Program-made: the position numbers and the translations under genes
Notes under the pieces: model-generated
The model's database searches: none
The model's input: only the letters and a program-made list of their open reading frames with translations
Told to the model about the DNA's origin: nothing
Shown here: positions 11,400-23,108 of the stretch, in pieces
How positions within the stretch are numbered: the first letter of the stretch is position 1
Layout of the letters: each line of letters opens with the position of its first letter
Source of the DNA: Campanula takesimana
Taxonomy: Eukaryota > Streptophyta > Magnoliopsida > Asterales > Campanulaceae
DNA length: 64,000 nt
Reading direction: 5' to 3'
Assembly: GCA_026119855.1 (NCBI GenBank)
Contig: JAOWBW010001594.1
Location: 22,501-86,500 of the forward strand

Positions 11400-11680
11400 C
11401 TCCCTCTGTCCCAGCTCACTTGACACTTATTTCCATTTTGGTCTGTCCCAGCTCATTTAATACTTCCTAAAATAACATACTTTTTATAATTTTATATTTA
11501 CTCTACCCCACCACTGATTCTTTATCTTCATTTTCCACCACTCATTTATTCAACCAACACTACTATTTACCCCACTCATTCTCTCTCTTCATTTTCTACC
11601 ACACATTTTTTTTATTTTATTATTTTTCCTTAGTTATTGTGCCCACCTCTTGGGTGTCAAGTGAGGTGGGACGGATTGAG
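11400..11680. mobile_element. Stowaway-like MITE
   Basis: A 281 bp element between TA dinucleotides. The termini are CTCCCTCTGTCCCAGCTCAC and the complement of GTGAGGTGGGACGGATTGAG, the usual Stowaway/mariner pattern CTCCCTCYGTCCC. The interior is AT-rich and non-coding. Confidence 0.75.
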
Positions 11681-11813
11681 TATTTAATTATTTAATGTTT
11701 CTAATTATAATTTATTATGATGGTATCAATTAATAAATAATAAATTTAATAGTATCATATATAGTAACTGCTATAATAATTAATATTATTAATCAATAGT
11801 AAGCTAAATGATA

Positions 11814-12020
11814 CTACCTCCGTCCCAGTTTAAGGTTCTTAGTTTTTTAGAGGTTCATTTGAAGGAACTTTGAGCATGTAATGAAAATTTTAAAACTTGT
11901 TAGTGGTACACCATTATAAATACTATCGATAACAACTTTTAGATCTTATTGCTCAAAGTTCCTTCAGAGAAACACACAAAAAAAAAAACTAAGAATCTTA
12001 AACTGGAAGGGAAGGGGTAG
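11814..12020. mobile_element. Stowaway-like MITE
   Basis: About 207 bp with ends CTACCTCCGTCCCAGTTTAA and the complement of TTAAACTGGAAGGGAAGGGG, next to TA on each side. The two halves form a long imperfect hairpin (TTAAGGTTCTTAG / CTAAGAATCTTAA). Confidence 0.7.
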
Positions 12021-12029
12021 TAGTTACCC

Positions 12030-12809
12030 TTTACGAAAGGTAAACTCTGTCTTAGGGATATTTTTAGAAAGATTAATTTTCATAGAAAAATCATAAAAAT
12101 ATTTATTATTCACTCTCAAAATTTTTGTTTGCAAAAGATATAATGATATATGAAAATAAGTTTTAGGTACAAAATTATTTGAAGGTAAAATAAAAAAAAA
12201 CATTTATTTTTGGACAAAATAGGACATTCAATTTGGAATAATGAGAGTAACTATTATAATTTACTAATATTAGTAATCATTATAATTAATTTCTTAAAAA
12301 AAACTTATATAATAGCTATTAAGATTAACAAATACTATTAATAATAAAGGTTAATATATATAGTAATTATTATAATTAACTATTATTATCAATAGTAAAA
12401 GTTAAGCTATATAATAACGTAATTAATACTGTAAATAGGAATGGTTAACTTATATAATAACTATTAACGTTAACTAATACTATTAATAGTAAAAGTTAAC
12501 TTATATAGTAACTATTATAGTTAACTAATATTATTAATAGTAGTAACTATTATAGTTAACTAAAACTATTAATAGTAATAGTTAACTTATATATTAACTA
12601 CTATAGTTAACTAATACTATTAATAGTAATTGTTAACCTATATAATAACTATTAGTATTAACTAATATTATTAGCTAATAGTAAGAATATCAAGAGCCAC
12701 TTATAATTAAGAACAGTGATGATGTGGCCTCACCAAAAGCAAGTATTAGCCAAAATATGTCCACATGGCGAATCCGTAGCCCTCCGCCTTGACTTTTAAT
12801 ATATATAGA
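12030..12809 (-). mobile_element. Helitron 5' end, left extent unknown
   Basis: The complement of 12,780-12,809 begins TCTATATATATTAAAAGTC, a Helitron-type 5' end, followed by a CACATGTGGACA-like block and then TAGTTAACTATTA minisatellite, the same order as in the Helitron starting at 12,848. I found no minus-oriented hairpin-CTAG end to its left, so the left boundary given is only the start of the similar minisatellite. Confidence 0.45.
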
Positions 12810-12847
12810 TTTTTCTGTAAGAATTTTTAATTAATACTAATAATAAA

Positions 12848-12884
<37 letters not shown>

Positions 12885-13665
12885 GTTGGCCAAAAGAGCT
12901 ATGGTATTGACATGTGGACAAACAATGGAGAAAGCTTGCATTTAGAGAAGCCACATCAACAATATACTAATAAATAAGTGACTTTTCATTTTCTTTTCAT
13001 TAGCAAATACTATTAGCTAATAATAATAGTTACTATAAAGGGTAACAATAATAGTTAACTATTATAGTAACTATTACTATTATTAGTAATAGTTAACTAT
13101 AATAGTTAACCATTATAGTTAACTATTACTCTTATTAGTAATAGTTACTATTATAGTTAACTATATTAGTTAACTATTACTATTATTAGTAATAGCTATT
13201 ATAATAGTTACCTTATGTAGTAACTAATAATATTAACTAATGGTATTAAGAAAATAACAGTTAACTATTAATAGTAAGAGTATTAGTTAATTATAATAGT
13301 TATTATATAAGTTAAATATTAATTTTAATATTAATTAATCATAATAGTTACTATATCAATTAACTATTACTATTAATAATATTATTTTATTATAATTATT
13401 ATTATTCCCTCCGTCCCAGTTTAAAGTTCTTACTTTCCTTTTTGGTGTGTCCCAATTTATATTTAACTATTATAATTAACTATTATAAAATAAAAATTAC
13501 TATTAATAGTATTAGTTAATCATAATAGTTACTATATATATTAATTATTACTATTAATAGTATTATTAGTTAATCATAATAGTTACTATATAAGTTAACT
13601 ATTATTATTAATAGTATATTAGTTAATCATTATACAATAAATGTTAATATTTAATATTAATAGTA

Positions 13666-13880
13666 CTCACTCCGTTCGAGAGTAAGAGTCCTACTTTCTA
13701 TTTTTGTACGTCCCACTAAAAGTTTATTTTCTAAAAGGACAAATGATGAGAAAGAATGAATAGTGTTTTGGACAATTATACCCTCAACACATTTGCAATG
13801 TTTACCAATTTTGTATTGTGTATTTAATAACTGTGCACAAACAAGGCAGGACTCTTACTCTATGTCTAGGGCGTAGGGAG
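13666..13880. mobile_element. Stowaway-like MITE inside the Helitron
   Basis: Ends CTCACTCCGTTCGAGAGTAA and the complement of CTATGTCTAGGGCGTAGGGAG, next to TA on each side, 215 bp. AGAGTCCTAC on the left pairs with AGGACTCTTAC on the right. Confidence 0.65.
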
Positions 13881-14050
13881 TATTAATTAATTATAATAGT
13901 TAATATAGAGGTTAATTATAACTATTAGTATTATTAGTGAATAATAATAGTTATTATATATGTTAATAAGTACAATTAATAATATTAGTAAATTATAATA
14001 ATTATTTTAATTATTACTAAAAAATTAACACAAAACCAATAAACTTATTA

Positions 14051-14172
14051 TTCCCTCCCAATCATTTACTCTCCTAACTTACTTTTACACTCACAACACT
14101 TACTTTACTTCCATCATTTCTTAATCTACGTGCAAATAGGAGGTAGGACTCTTACTCCGGGACGGAGGGAGT
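14051..14172. mobile_element. Short Stowaway-like MITE
   Basis: About 120 bp beginning TTCCCTCCCAATCATTTACTC and ending CTCCGGGACGGAGGGAG. The left end is degenerate. A further partial copy (CCCTCCGTCCCAGTTTAAAG) lies at 13,406-13,455. Confidence 0.5.
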
Positions 14173-14707
14173 GATATTTAACCATTATAACTAACTAATA
14201 CTATTAATAGTATTAGTTAATTATAATAGTTAAATATAATTGTTAACTATAATAGTTACTATATAAGTTAATTATTATTATTAATAGTATTACTTAATCA
14301 TAATTGTTATAATATATATTAACTATTACTATTAATTATATTATTTAATCATAATAGTTAATATATATGTAAATAATACTATTAATACCATTAAGTTTTT
14401 TAAATATTCATACAACAAACTTAAATATACTTCTAAATTAATTAAAAAAACATATTTATTACAACTATGTACAACTAAAGCTATGAAAATATTTTGATTA
14501 ATTTAAAATATACATATATTTTCAAATAAAATTATTATGTTAATTTATCAATTAAAAACATCAAAAAATGAAAATACAAAAATATTAACGGAATAGATTC
14601 CCGTGCAGAGCACGGGTTGCCTACTAGTATAAAGTGATGGGAGACTAGACCTGACCATCACAGAACAATTAAGGGGAATGAAGCCTTATCCCCAAGAGAA
14701 AAAAAGG

Positions 14708-14882
14708 CAATGCTAAGGGTACAAAATAAGGTTACAAAATCTTTCTTACAAAATGAGGTGCCGATATTTTATTCGTTGCATCGATAATGGACACAACACA
14801 CTCTAATTAACAACACCAATAACATTATTACATCTAAAATTTTGAGATTAAGTTTTTGTGACTTTTTTGTGCCCCTAGTATT
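14708..14882. mobile_element. GGGTACAAAA-type MITE, copy 1
   Basis: Left end AATGCTAAGGGTACAAAA; right end TTTTTTGTGCCCCTAGTATT, an imperfect inverted pair. The interior carries TACAAAATGAGGTG-CGATATTTTATT and CATCGATAATGGAC. Two more copies occur at about 20,242 and 33,178 with the same interior words, so it is a dispersed family. I cannot assign a superfamily. Confidence 0.55.
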
Positions 14883-15269
14883 ATTAAAAAAAAAATAAAC
14901 ATGTACAAGGAAAAAAACAAAGAAAAATAAATTAACCCCATATCTTTTACTATCATGCTTCTTCTTGCCAACTTTGAAGGATTTATGTTTTCGATGAATT
15001 TAGCCGAATCTTTCATCTAAATCATAACAATATTTTTCCTCTAGTTCATACCACTCTCTATTTCTATTTGACATGCTTAAATGAGATGTGAAAGGAAAAA
15101 TCTGAAATGAAATGAATATTTAGCTTTCAGAACCATTAAATGATCATTAGTTTGAAAATTCTAATATAGTAAAATGATAAACACAAATACAGAAAATTTA
15201 AACTTATTTTAGACAAAATCTTCTAAAGTGAGATCCCAATGGCCACCTCTACGGCATAAATTTTGACTT
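14883..15269. other. Unassigned AT-rich spacer
   Basis: No gene; contains A-runs and TA-rich sequence only. Confidence 0.35.
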
Positions 15270-15420
15270 CTTTAAGATATGATTTCCTTTCCTTTTTGAG
15301 ACATAAGAATGTGACTAATTTGGAATTTTCCCAAGAGTTAATGAAATAGGAAAATGACTCCTCACCTTAGCCACACCATAAGGGAGGAGACAAAGAGGCT
15401 CCTACTACTTTTTGACTAAA
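15270..15420. repeat. Dispersed repeat shared with 33,450-33,580
   Basis: About 130 bp containing ACTAATTTGGAATTTTCCC, GAAAATGACTCCTCACC and GGAGGAGACAAAGAGGC. The same blocks, in the same order, occur at 33,490-33,575. Both copies lie downstream of a GGGTACAAAA-type MITE, so the two loci may be one larger duplicated element. Confidence 0.5.
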
Positions 15421-16909
15421 TGCCCAATAGGGGTAGTCAATGAATAATTGACATTCTTTTAGAATTAAGGTCATGATATAGTTTGATTTTATTATAAAAA
15501 ACATATTTTTTTTAATATAAAAAAATATTGAGTTACTCGTCTCCTGAGATGTAACACTATGTTCTGATAAAAATAACAGTTTCATATTAAAAAAATAACA
15601 CATTTACTGTCAAAGGTAACATCAGTTTTGCAAAAAAAATAAATAAAAATATATATAAATAGTTTGATAGTTTTTGTGGTTAGAAAAAGTAATATTTGAA
15701 GTGTAACAAAGTGCATATATAATTATAATATTCTATATAGATGAATGTAACATCTTTATTTAGTAAATGTTACTTTTTTCTTTAAAAAAAGAATAAAAAT
15801 TTATGTATATAATCGGTTTTTGCATTTCAATTGAATGTAAACCCCTAGAAAAGGGTTACTGTAACGACCCAAAAATTTCAATAAGTTTAATATCCATAAA
15901 TAATAAATATTACAACTTACATTCTCAAAAATAAAGTACAAATCTCTAGAATAACCCAAAATGCTATAAAACTGCTCGGATCCAATCTTTGTCATCTCAA
16001 ACCTCTATCAATAGTCAACTGCGATTACCGGTCAAATTGCAAAACTGAAACTGGAGGGGGTTAAGCTGGGGAGCCCAGTAAGAAAGGGGATACACAGTAT
16101 CACAGAAGCCAAAGGAACACAATTATCAAATAACACAGTCCATGAAATTATAAATATGGACGTACCAAAAAGGCTTAAATTTTTATAAATCGACTACCAA
16201 TCGATCATACTTCACAGTTCGAGGCACTAATTATGTTCGGGTCCAGTGGTCTAACTATCATACACAAACTCAATCTCAATTGTTGGCGCCCACACTCGAA
16301 GCCGAACCAACACAAACACAATAACAAAGTCCACTGCAACCGTCACTTAAATTAGTCACATCAAAACCATTCCATATAACAAATCTCGTTTCTTTGAGAA
16401 CCAAAACTCATATAGCATGCTTTCAATAAAAACAGTATTTTTCAAAGCAATCTCAATATCAAAGCAATTATCAAAATTGACTGAACGATCAATATACGTA
16501 TCAATAAAAATAGAGCACAGCGATGGGATGGATTTCAAAGAAATAATTACGTGATTAAACGGAGACAGAATCAAATATTGTATAGTCTCCCTTACCTCAA
16601 ATGTACTTCATTAAAACTCCGCGAAAGAAGCACAACAATACTACTTCTCAAAATCTAACATCAACAAAATAATTTATTATTAGTGATACCTAAATTTAGT
16701 CATTAACCTTTTACCCATTCTCCTAAATTAATTCATTATGTATAGATAAACCAGTTACTTTTATTTAATCCCAAACACCATTTATCTTATTGCAACCAAA
16801 ACACGACAATCTGATTCTCTCTCTCTCTCTGTCTACGTGATTTCACCTTTCATTAACCCATGCCACACACACCACACACGCATAATCCACCATTTGCACA
16901 CCTTTACTG

Positions 16910-16913
16910 CCTC

Positions 16914-16963
<50 letters not shown>

Positions 16964-16984
16964 TCTCTATATATATATATATAT
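16910..16984. repeat. (CT)n-(TA)n compound microsatellite
   Basis: Uninterrupted CT dinucleotides run into TATATATATA. The apparent small frames here are Ser-Leu repeats and are not genes. Confidence 0.9.
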
Positions 16985-17316
16985 GTATTGTATGCATAAT
17001 TTTGTATCTAATCATTTTAATAACTTCAAAGAGATAACCATTGTAATTAATGAAAAAATAATTACCTCAACAAAGCTCTTCCTTAACCATACCAGTCTAA
17101 ATAACATTCCAAACAGAATTAAATATTTTAATTCTATTTAACCTCAAAAGCCCAATAAATATTGCCACTATAATGGCCCAAAATTAAATAATTAACAATC
17201 TACCATCCAGCCCAAATTTACATAGCAGTATGAATGTCCAACTCAAAAAAATTATCTTTTTCTATAACTAATCTTATAAGCCCGAAATTAACTAGATCCC
17301 CAAATGAGTTGGTTTT

Positions 17317-17336
17317 GGGGGAAACTAGTTTCCCCC
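17317..17336. repeat. 20 bp perfect palindrome at MULE left end
   Basis: GGGGGAAACTAGTTTCCCCC lies 11 bases inside the left terminus. It recurs at both ends of the larger relative (20,509-20,528 and 29,611-29,630). At the right end of this copy only the outer half (GTTTCCCCC) survives. Confidence 0.9.
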
Positions 17337-17528
17337 TAATGTTAAAAAAAGACCGGTTTTGGACAACCAACAAACCAACTCCTACCTTTTCTGAACCGGT
17401 TCTCGCTCATTAAAAAAATTAGGGTATAAAAAGTTAAAAACACGCAGTAGCAGGGCAGTCGTAAAGAAGAAAACAGAGGTGCCGTTCTTCCGCCATTTCT
17501 CTCTCTCTGTCGCCATTGAAATAGGAGA

Positions 17529-17619
17529 TGGAGATAGAGACATTGGATGAAAATGTCGAATTAGAGGAGATATCTATTACAAACGACAATGAAAATGAAG
17601 ATATGGAGATCAAATCAGG
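17529..17619 (+). pseudogene. Exon 1 remnant of the MULE transposase
   Basis: ATG at 17,529 opens an acidic peptide, MEIETLDENVELEEISITN.., ending at a GT splice-donor context (TCAG-GTAAATTT) identical to that of the larger element. It lacks the 45 bp internal duplication seen there (two copies of NVESEERSIT). No later transposase exon follows. Confidence 0.7.
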
Positions 17620-17934
17620 TAAATTTAATCTGCATTTTTTTCTATTTGAAATTGAAATTGATATTCGAATGAGCTAATTGATCTTATTGAAATTGATTTT
17701 ATCCTTATAGAAGATTGAGATGGAGATGGAGATGGAGATGGAGATAGTAGATCACAAATGTTATTAAATCATAGGAGAATGAGATTGAAAATGACAATGA
17801 AGATCAATTGAAAGAGATGAATATCTTCATTTGGCTCAAAAACACCAGATCTACACTTAATTTGAATCATGTGGTCGTTTGCTGCTCAAATTGAAATATA
17901 GATGTTCAAACTGCTGAAATTGAAATAGAATTGA

Positions 17935-18360
17935 TTTAGTGTAACTTGTTGCTTTAGTATAGTAACTTGGTGTTTTGGTATTGTAACTTGATGTTTTAGT
18001 ACAGTAACTTGGTGTTTTATTAGTGCAACCTGGTGGTTTATCAAGTTATGTTGTATCAGATCTATACTTGGTATTTTAGTAGTGTAACTTGTTGTTTGAA
18101 CAAACAAACTTGATATTATAATAACGATGCAATTTTTATTAAAATGAGCATTTTGAACATCAACTTATAATATAACTTGGTATTGTTTTAGTATTGTAAC
18201 TTGGTGTTTTAGTATTGTAACTTTATGTTTTAGTACAGTAATTTGGTGTTTTATTAGTGCAGTCTGATGATAATCAAGTTATGTTGTATCAGATCTATAC
18301 TTAGTATTTTAGTAATGTAACTTGGTCTTTTAACAGACAAACTTGATATTATAAAAAACA
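17935..18360. repeat. AACTTGGTGTTTT minisatellite in the MULE derivative
   Basis: At least eight variants of GTAACTTGGTGTTTTAGTA, spaced about 20-30 bases apart, partly as a direct duplication of a 150 bp block (17,970-18,110 repeated at 18,195-18,340). The same word fills the introns and intergenic part of the large relative. Confidence 0.75.
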
Positions 18361-18399
18361 ACAAGTTAATAACTTAAAACAATAAGTTTGGACTTAAAA

Positions 18400-18600
18400 A
18401 CAATAAGTTTGTATTTCAAAACAAAATGTTACAATTTCACTGACTAGTACCCTTTCTAGACCTAGTTTGTCTGACATATGTTGCAGTCGAACTACCAGCT
18501 TTCTTCCTCTTCTACTCGTTGTCTTTGCTCTCAACAACCTTGTCAATGTGGTCATGTTTGATTGCCGGAAAGTCTTCAACTTTATTCGACAAAGACTCTC
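18400..18600 (-). pseudogene. Last-exon remnant of the Ulp1-like gene
   Basis: The minus strand matches the C-terminal tail of the Ulp1-like gene at 25,122-25,352 (basic segment with FVRQTRS-like and KKR-like words), with substitutions and frame damage. The protease domain itself is absent. This confirms that the element is a deletion copy of the two-gene MULE. Confidence 0.65.
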
Positions 18601-19139
18601 TTTGCTTGTTTAAATCACTGAGAAACAAGTACCAAACTCAAAATACCTAATCAAGAATAAAAAAAACCGAACAAAAAAAATACTTGAATCAACAGAATAA
18701 GCGAACAAAATAGAGTGAGAATCAAGCAAAAAAAAAAAAAAAATTGAAATCAACACATACCTCTATCACGCCATGATTTCACTACGCCTTTCCTTGTTAT
18801 TTTGCTTATAATCAAACGGTAATTTGCGTCAAATAGAGTGAAATTAACGAACGACAGAAAGAGAATCAAACAAATTTTACTTCAAATTGGAAAAATTGAA
18901 CAAAAGAGTAGAAGGTTAAAGGCAGTCTTCACCGTTGGAAAAGGAGACGGCGCTGTGTGTTTTTGAGAGAGAAAAGGTACGCGCTTAATTAGGTTTACCG
19001 GTTTAGTAAACCGGGTCAAAAGGACGACGTGGGTTTCAATTGTGTGTGACGGCTTCCTCTTCAAAACCGGACTTTTTGTTTCCCCCAAAATTTTGTGTCC
19101 CCAAATAACATTAATTAAATGTCAGGTTATCACAGTTAC

Positions 19140-20040
19140 AATTGAGAAAAAAAAAGTTACATTCATTTATTTATAAAATGGAACATTAGTTTAGTTGTCA
19201 ATCTTATGTTATTTTTAATCTATTTCAGCAAAATTGTGGTACATTTTTTTTTTAAAAAAAGTTTTACATATGAGAAAAAGTGTTACATTTGTTTATAAAA
19301 AGTGTTACTTTGGCACAGAAAAAAAGTTGGAGGGCAAAATAAAAAATAAAAAAATAATTTTTTTTGGATTGGTACAGCTTGGCGGCTCGGCTCGACTTTT
19401 GAGTCGTCGCACGCTGTGCGGTCGTTGCACAGGAGTCCGGAAATTTATTTTCTACTCTCTCCCTTTTAAAATATGTCGCTTTAGAAGAAAAAAATTGTTT
19501 TAAAGTATTTGTCACTTTATTATTATCAAGGCATTTTTTCCTTTTTATCTAAATTATACTCCTATTAATGATTGTAACCTTGATAAACATTTAATCACCT
19601 AAAAAATTGAATTATTTGAAAGGTAGTCAATTCTTTTGAACATGTATTTATTACATTTTTTTAATATGCGTGAAAAACTCTAAAAAGATAATTATGGGGG
19701 AGCAATTGAAAGTAAATCACGTGAATGGTTTTAAATTAATTTTTAATTGTTAACTCACTTCGATGCCAAATTAAGTAACAAGGGGCATGAAAAAAGAGCC
19801 CAAATCCTCTGTATCACTTTGCGTGCTACTTCATGTACCACAAGTGATTTAATGGCTCATAATTGTTAAGAGTGGTATTATTGTAATATTATGCAAACAT
19901 GTGAACGGCTAGATTAGAAGTAATAAATGGAGTGGCACACAAAAATAGTACAGGAGATCTCGACTCATGAAAAAACTAGAAACATCCGGCATTTCCAAAT
20001 TCATGTCCCTTGGTAGAGTGATAAGTCAGACTGTCATATA
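19140..20040. other. AT-rich spacer with TGTTAC words
   Basis: The first 300 bp resemble the interior of the Mutator-like MITEs (GTTACATT, GTGTTACTTTG), and a GC-rich block near 19,380-19,440 contains TGTGCGGTCG. I can define no element ends. The remainder shows nothing recognisable. Confidence 0.35.
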
Positions 20041-20241
20041 CTCCTCCATTACCTTCGTCTCATTTTAAGATTTTAAGTGTAAAAATTGTCTAAGTTTAAA
20101 AATTAAAAAATAAATAATTTTATTAAAAAATATACAGTGTTGTGAGTATAGAAAGTGTGTAGGAAAGAGAGTGAGGTAGAGAATGGTTAGTGGATAGTTA
20201 TTGTATGTATGACATGTAGGGCTCACTAAATACAAAAATGA

Positions 20242-20395
20242 GCAATGCTAGGCTTTCCAAAAGAAGTTTACAAAATGAAGCATACGAGATAAGGTGACGA
20301 TATTTTATTGACTATATCCAATTTAAAACACCAACACAATTATGACACCTCATTTTGTAAGCCACATTTTGTAGCCATCTTTTGTAATTTTAGTA
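20242..20395. mobile_element. GGGTACAAAA-type MITE, copy 2
   Basis: Shares the interior blocks GATATTTTATTG and ACACCTCATTTTGTAAGCCA with the copies at 14.7 and 33.2 kb. The ends AATGCTAGGCTTTCC and TTTTGTAATTTTAGTATT are more degenerate. Confidence 0.5.
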
Positions 20396-20508
20396 TTTTC
20401 CTAAATTAATATAAAAAATGTTTTTTTTTAAAAAAATTGACTCTTAAGTTAGGACACTCACTTTTAAAAAAAAAAAAATGACTCTTAAAATAAAAATGAG
20501 TTGGTTTT

Positions 20509-20528
20509 GGGGGAAACTAGTTTCCCCC
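20509..20528. repeat. 20 bp palindrome, MULE left end
   Basis: GGGGGAAACTAGTTTCCCCC, 11 bases from the terminus; identical to the copy near the right end. Confidence 0.9.
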
Positions 20529-20632
20529 TAATGTTAAAAAAAGACTGGTTTACAAGCAGCCGGTTCTCTCCTACCTTTTCAACCGGTTCTCTCCTACCTT
20601 TCAACCGGTTCTCGCTATTAAAAAAATTAGGG

Positions 20633-20640
20633 TATAAAAG
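20633..20640 (+). promoter_or_regulatory. TATA box of the transposase gene
   Basis: TATAAAAG in the context TTAGGGTATAAAAGG, 83 bp before the ATG of exon 1. The deletion derivative keeps the same box at about 17,426 (TATAAAAAG). Confidence 0.6.
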
Positions 20641-21076
20641 GTTCAAAAACACGGCGGCGCAAGAAAAAGAGGCGCCCGTTCCTCCGCCGTTTCTCTCTCT
20701 CTCTGTCTCGCCATTGAAATAGATGATGGAGATCGATGCATTGGATGAAAATGTCGAATCAGAGGAGAGATCTATTACAAAAGATAATGAAAATGTCGAA
20801 TCAGAGGAGAGATCTATTACAAACGACACTGCAGATGAAGATATGGAGATCGAATCAGGTAAATTTAATATGCATTAATTTGATTTCTGTAGTTTTAGGA
20901 TAAAAACTGTGTTATTAGCATTGATTTGGTTTACATTAGTGCAACTTTATGGTTTATGTTATTGCTCAAATTGAAATAGACATGATGAAACAGCTCAAAG
21001 ATTTTTATTTAGTGCAATCTGGTGTTTTTTTAGTGCAATCTGGTATTTTTTAGTGCAATCTGGTGTTTTTATCAAG

Positions 21077-21121
<45 letters not shown>

Positions 21122-22343
21122 GATTGTATATTGATATTTTTACGTTGTAAGTTGCTGTTTTTATACATAAACTTGTTGTTTTACAGTGTAACTTGGTCTT
21201 TGATCATCAGCCTGTTTTCAGAACTCTTGTTATAGGAACTTTATATTTTGTCTGTGTAACTTGGTATTTTACCAGACAAACTTATGTTACTTAAAACAGT
21301 ATATGAATATCTTTTGGCGGGGAGTGTCCCTGATGGTGAGAATGTTGCTGGGTCCTTGATGTATCGAAAAGCAAAAACATGCGAAGAGTTATATAAGATG
21401 TACAAACAACACGCAAATGCATTAGGATTTTCGACAAAGCTTTCAACTGTGCGTACGTCCAAGAAATATGGAAAACCACTAGAAAGATATTTTAGATGTT
21501 CCTGTGAAGGAACATACAAACCAAGAGGATCTGCAGCTATAATTATAAGTCCTGTTGCGGTTGATCATACATTCATCCCGTCTCCATTGCAACCGTTGGA
21601 TAGTGAACCGAAAAATGATAGGAAAAAAAAAGGAAATGTGTTGTGAAAAGAACAAGCTGTAATGCTATGATGAGGGTGAAATTGCTCCCGAATGAAGACT
21701 TATATATAGTTGCACGCCATGATTTAGAACACAACCATGAAATGACAAGGACACAGTGGAACCACTTGAAGCGTAGCGAATGGAGTGTCTCAGATGCAAA
21801 CGCCATTTTAATTGAACAAATGGAAGATGCTGGTATAAGGCCAATGGATGGATTTAATGTTATGGCAAAAGCAGCAGGTGGGGAAGAGCATTTGGGTCAT
21901 ACTAGGGTGGATCATATGAATTTTGTGCAAAGGTTAAGATCCGAAAAGATTGATGGTGGTGATGCTCAAACTGTTGTGGATCGACTTTGTGATCTTGAGG
22001 AAGAGGATTCAAACTTCTATTATAAGATACGCCTCGGAGAAGATTCTAGATTATGCGCATTATTTTGGAGGGACACGATGATGAGAGAGGATTATGAGTT
22101 ATTTGGTGATGTTGTTATTTTTGATACAACATACAACACCAATAAATATGGTCTTATTTGTGCTCCTATAGTTGGTGTAAACAACCATTGGAACACGGTT
22201 ATGATTGGTTGCGTGTTTTTGCATAATGAAAAGGCAGAAACATTTTCATGGCTTCTTAAGGAATTTCGAAAGTCAATGGGTGGGAAAGAACCGAAGACAA
22301 TTTTTACTGATCAAGACTGTGCAATGTCTAAAGCGATTGAAGA

Positions 22344-22516
22344 GGTATGTAGTTCTTAAAATATGCTTTAATAATTGCAAGTTTGTTTATAAAATTAGCA
22401 AGTTTTGGTTATACAATATCAAGTTTGTTTATAAAATTAGCAAGTTTGGGTTATAAAATACCAAGTGATACAGTAACAAGTTTGTTCATTATAACACAAA
22501 TGTTTCTCCTATATAG
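22344..22516 (+). other. Intron of the transposase gene
   Basis: GTATGT...CTATATAG joins GAAGAG to GTGTTTGAAGGG in frame. The intron is built of CAAGTTTG-TTATAAAAT words, related to the minisatellite that fills other non-coding parts of the element. Confidence 0.65.
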
Positions 22517-23108
22517 GTGTTTGAAGGGAGAACGAGGCATAGGCTTTGCTTGTGGCACATTTTACAAAATGCAATAAGCCATTTTGGAAAACTCAAGAAG
22601 GATGACGAATTCAAAGACGAATTTGATCACTGTCTTAGAGGTTGTGCTAATGAGGCTAAGTTTGAACGTTGTTGGCATTCAATGATTGGCAAATATCAAC
22701 TCGGAGAAGTCACATGGTTTCAGCGTCTATATGAGATTCGAAGCAAGTGGTGCACTGCATTAAGCAAAGACTTCTTTTCCGCCGGTATTTTGTCATCTCA
22801 AAGAAGTGAAAGCACTAATCATTCAATTTGTTTCAAAGCAAACAGAAATACGTCACTAATACAAGGTTCTTTGAGTTATTTAACGAGACTGTGAAACGAT
22901 GGAGGAGTAAGGAACAGCTGAAGGAGTTTGATTCCACTTTCTCTGTCCCACAAGCTGAATTGCGCGGTAGTATTATCAAGCACGCAGGTGAAGTTTACAC
23001 TTTGGAGATATTCAGGTTTGTTCTACCTGTATTAATTTCATGTGTTAAAACATCAAGTTTCTGTATTAAAAAACTAAGTTTTTGTCTTAAAACATCAAGT
23101 TGTTTTTC

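Larger units (their letters stand above)
12848..14627 (+). mobile_element. Non-autonomous Helitron with AT minisatellite interior
   Basis: A 1,780 bp element. It begins TCTATATATATAT after A (12,847). It ends with hairpin CCCGTGC-AGA-GCACGGG (14,600-14,616), TTGCCTA and CTAG (14,624-14,627) before T. The interior is mostly variants of ATAGTTAACTATTACTATTA. Three Stowaway-like insertions interrupt it (near 13,406, 13,666 and 14,051). No coding sequence. Confidence 0.85.
17306..19097. mobile_element. MULE deletion derivative (Ulp1/FAR1 family)
   Basis: A 1,792 bp element flanked by the perfect 9 bp duplication TCCCCAAAT (17,297-17,305 and 19,098-19,106). It starts GAGTTGGTTTTGGGGG and ends TTTCCCCCAAAATTTTGTG, as does the 9.1 kb element at 20,498-29,641. 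It keeps both ends of that element and lost the middle: a TATA box (TATAAAAAG near 17,426), exon 1 of the transposase (17,529 onward), the minisatellite-rich introns, the last exon of the Ulp1-like gene (about 18,440-18,600) and its first exon region (about 18,755-18,800). It must be mobilised in trans, if at all. Confidence 0.85.
15860..19134. mobile_element. Solo LTR of a Ty3-type element, split by a MULE
   Basis: Begins TGTAACGACCC (15,860) and ends GGTTATCACA (19,134), flanked by the 5 bp duplication GTTAC (15,855-15,859 and 19,135-19,139). Without the MULE and its 9 bp duplication the LTR is about 1,474 bp. TGTAACG termini and a GGGGAGCCCAGTAAG block resemble the LTRs of Tekay-type chromoviruses, as in the one at 40-50 kb. 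No internal domain remains, so it arose by recombination between two LTRs. A (CT)n-(TA)n run lies at 16,910-16,984. Confidence 0.7.

Noticed and set aside
4303..14627. CRISPR-like spaced repeats
   Set aside because: The repeats are transposon tandem units and AT minisatellites with no uniform spacers, in a plant nuclear context.
16837..17141. Frames rich in Ser-Leu
   Set aside because: Translation of the (CT)n microsatellite in the solo LTR.
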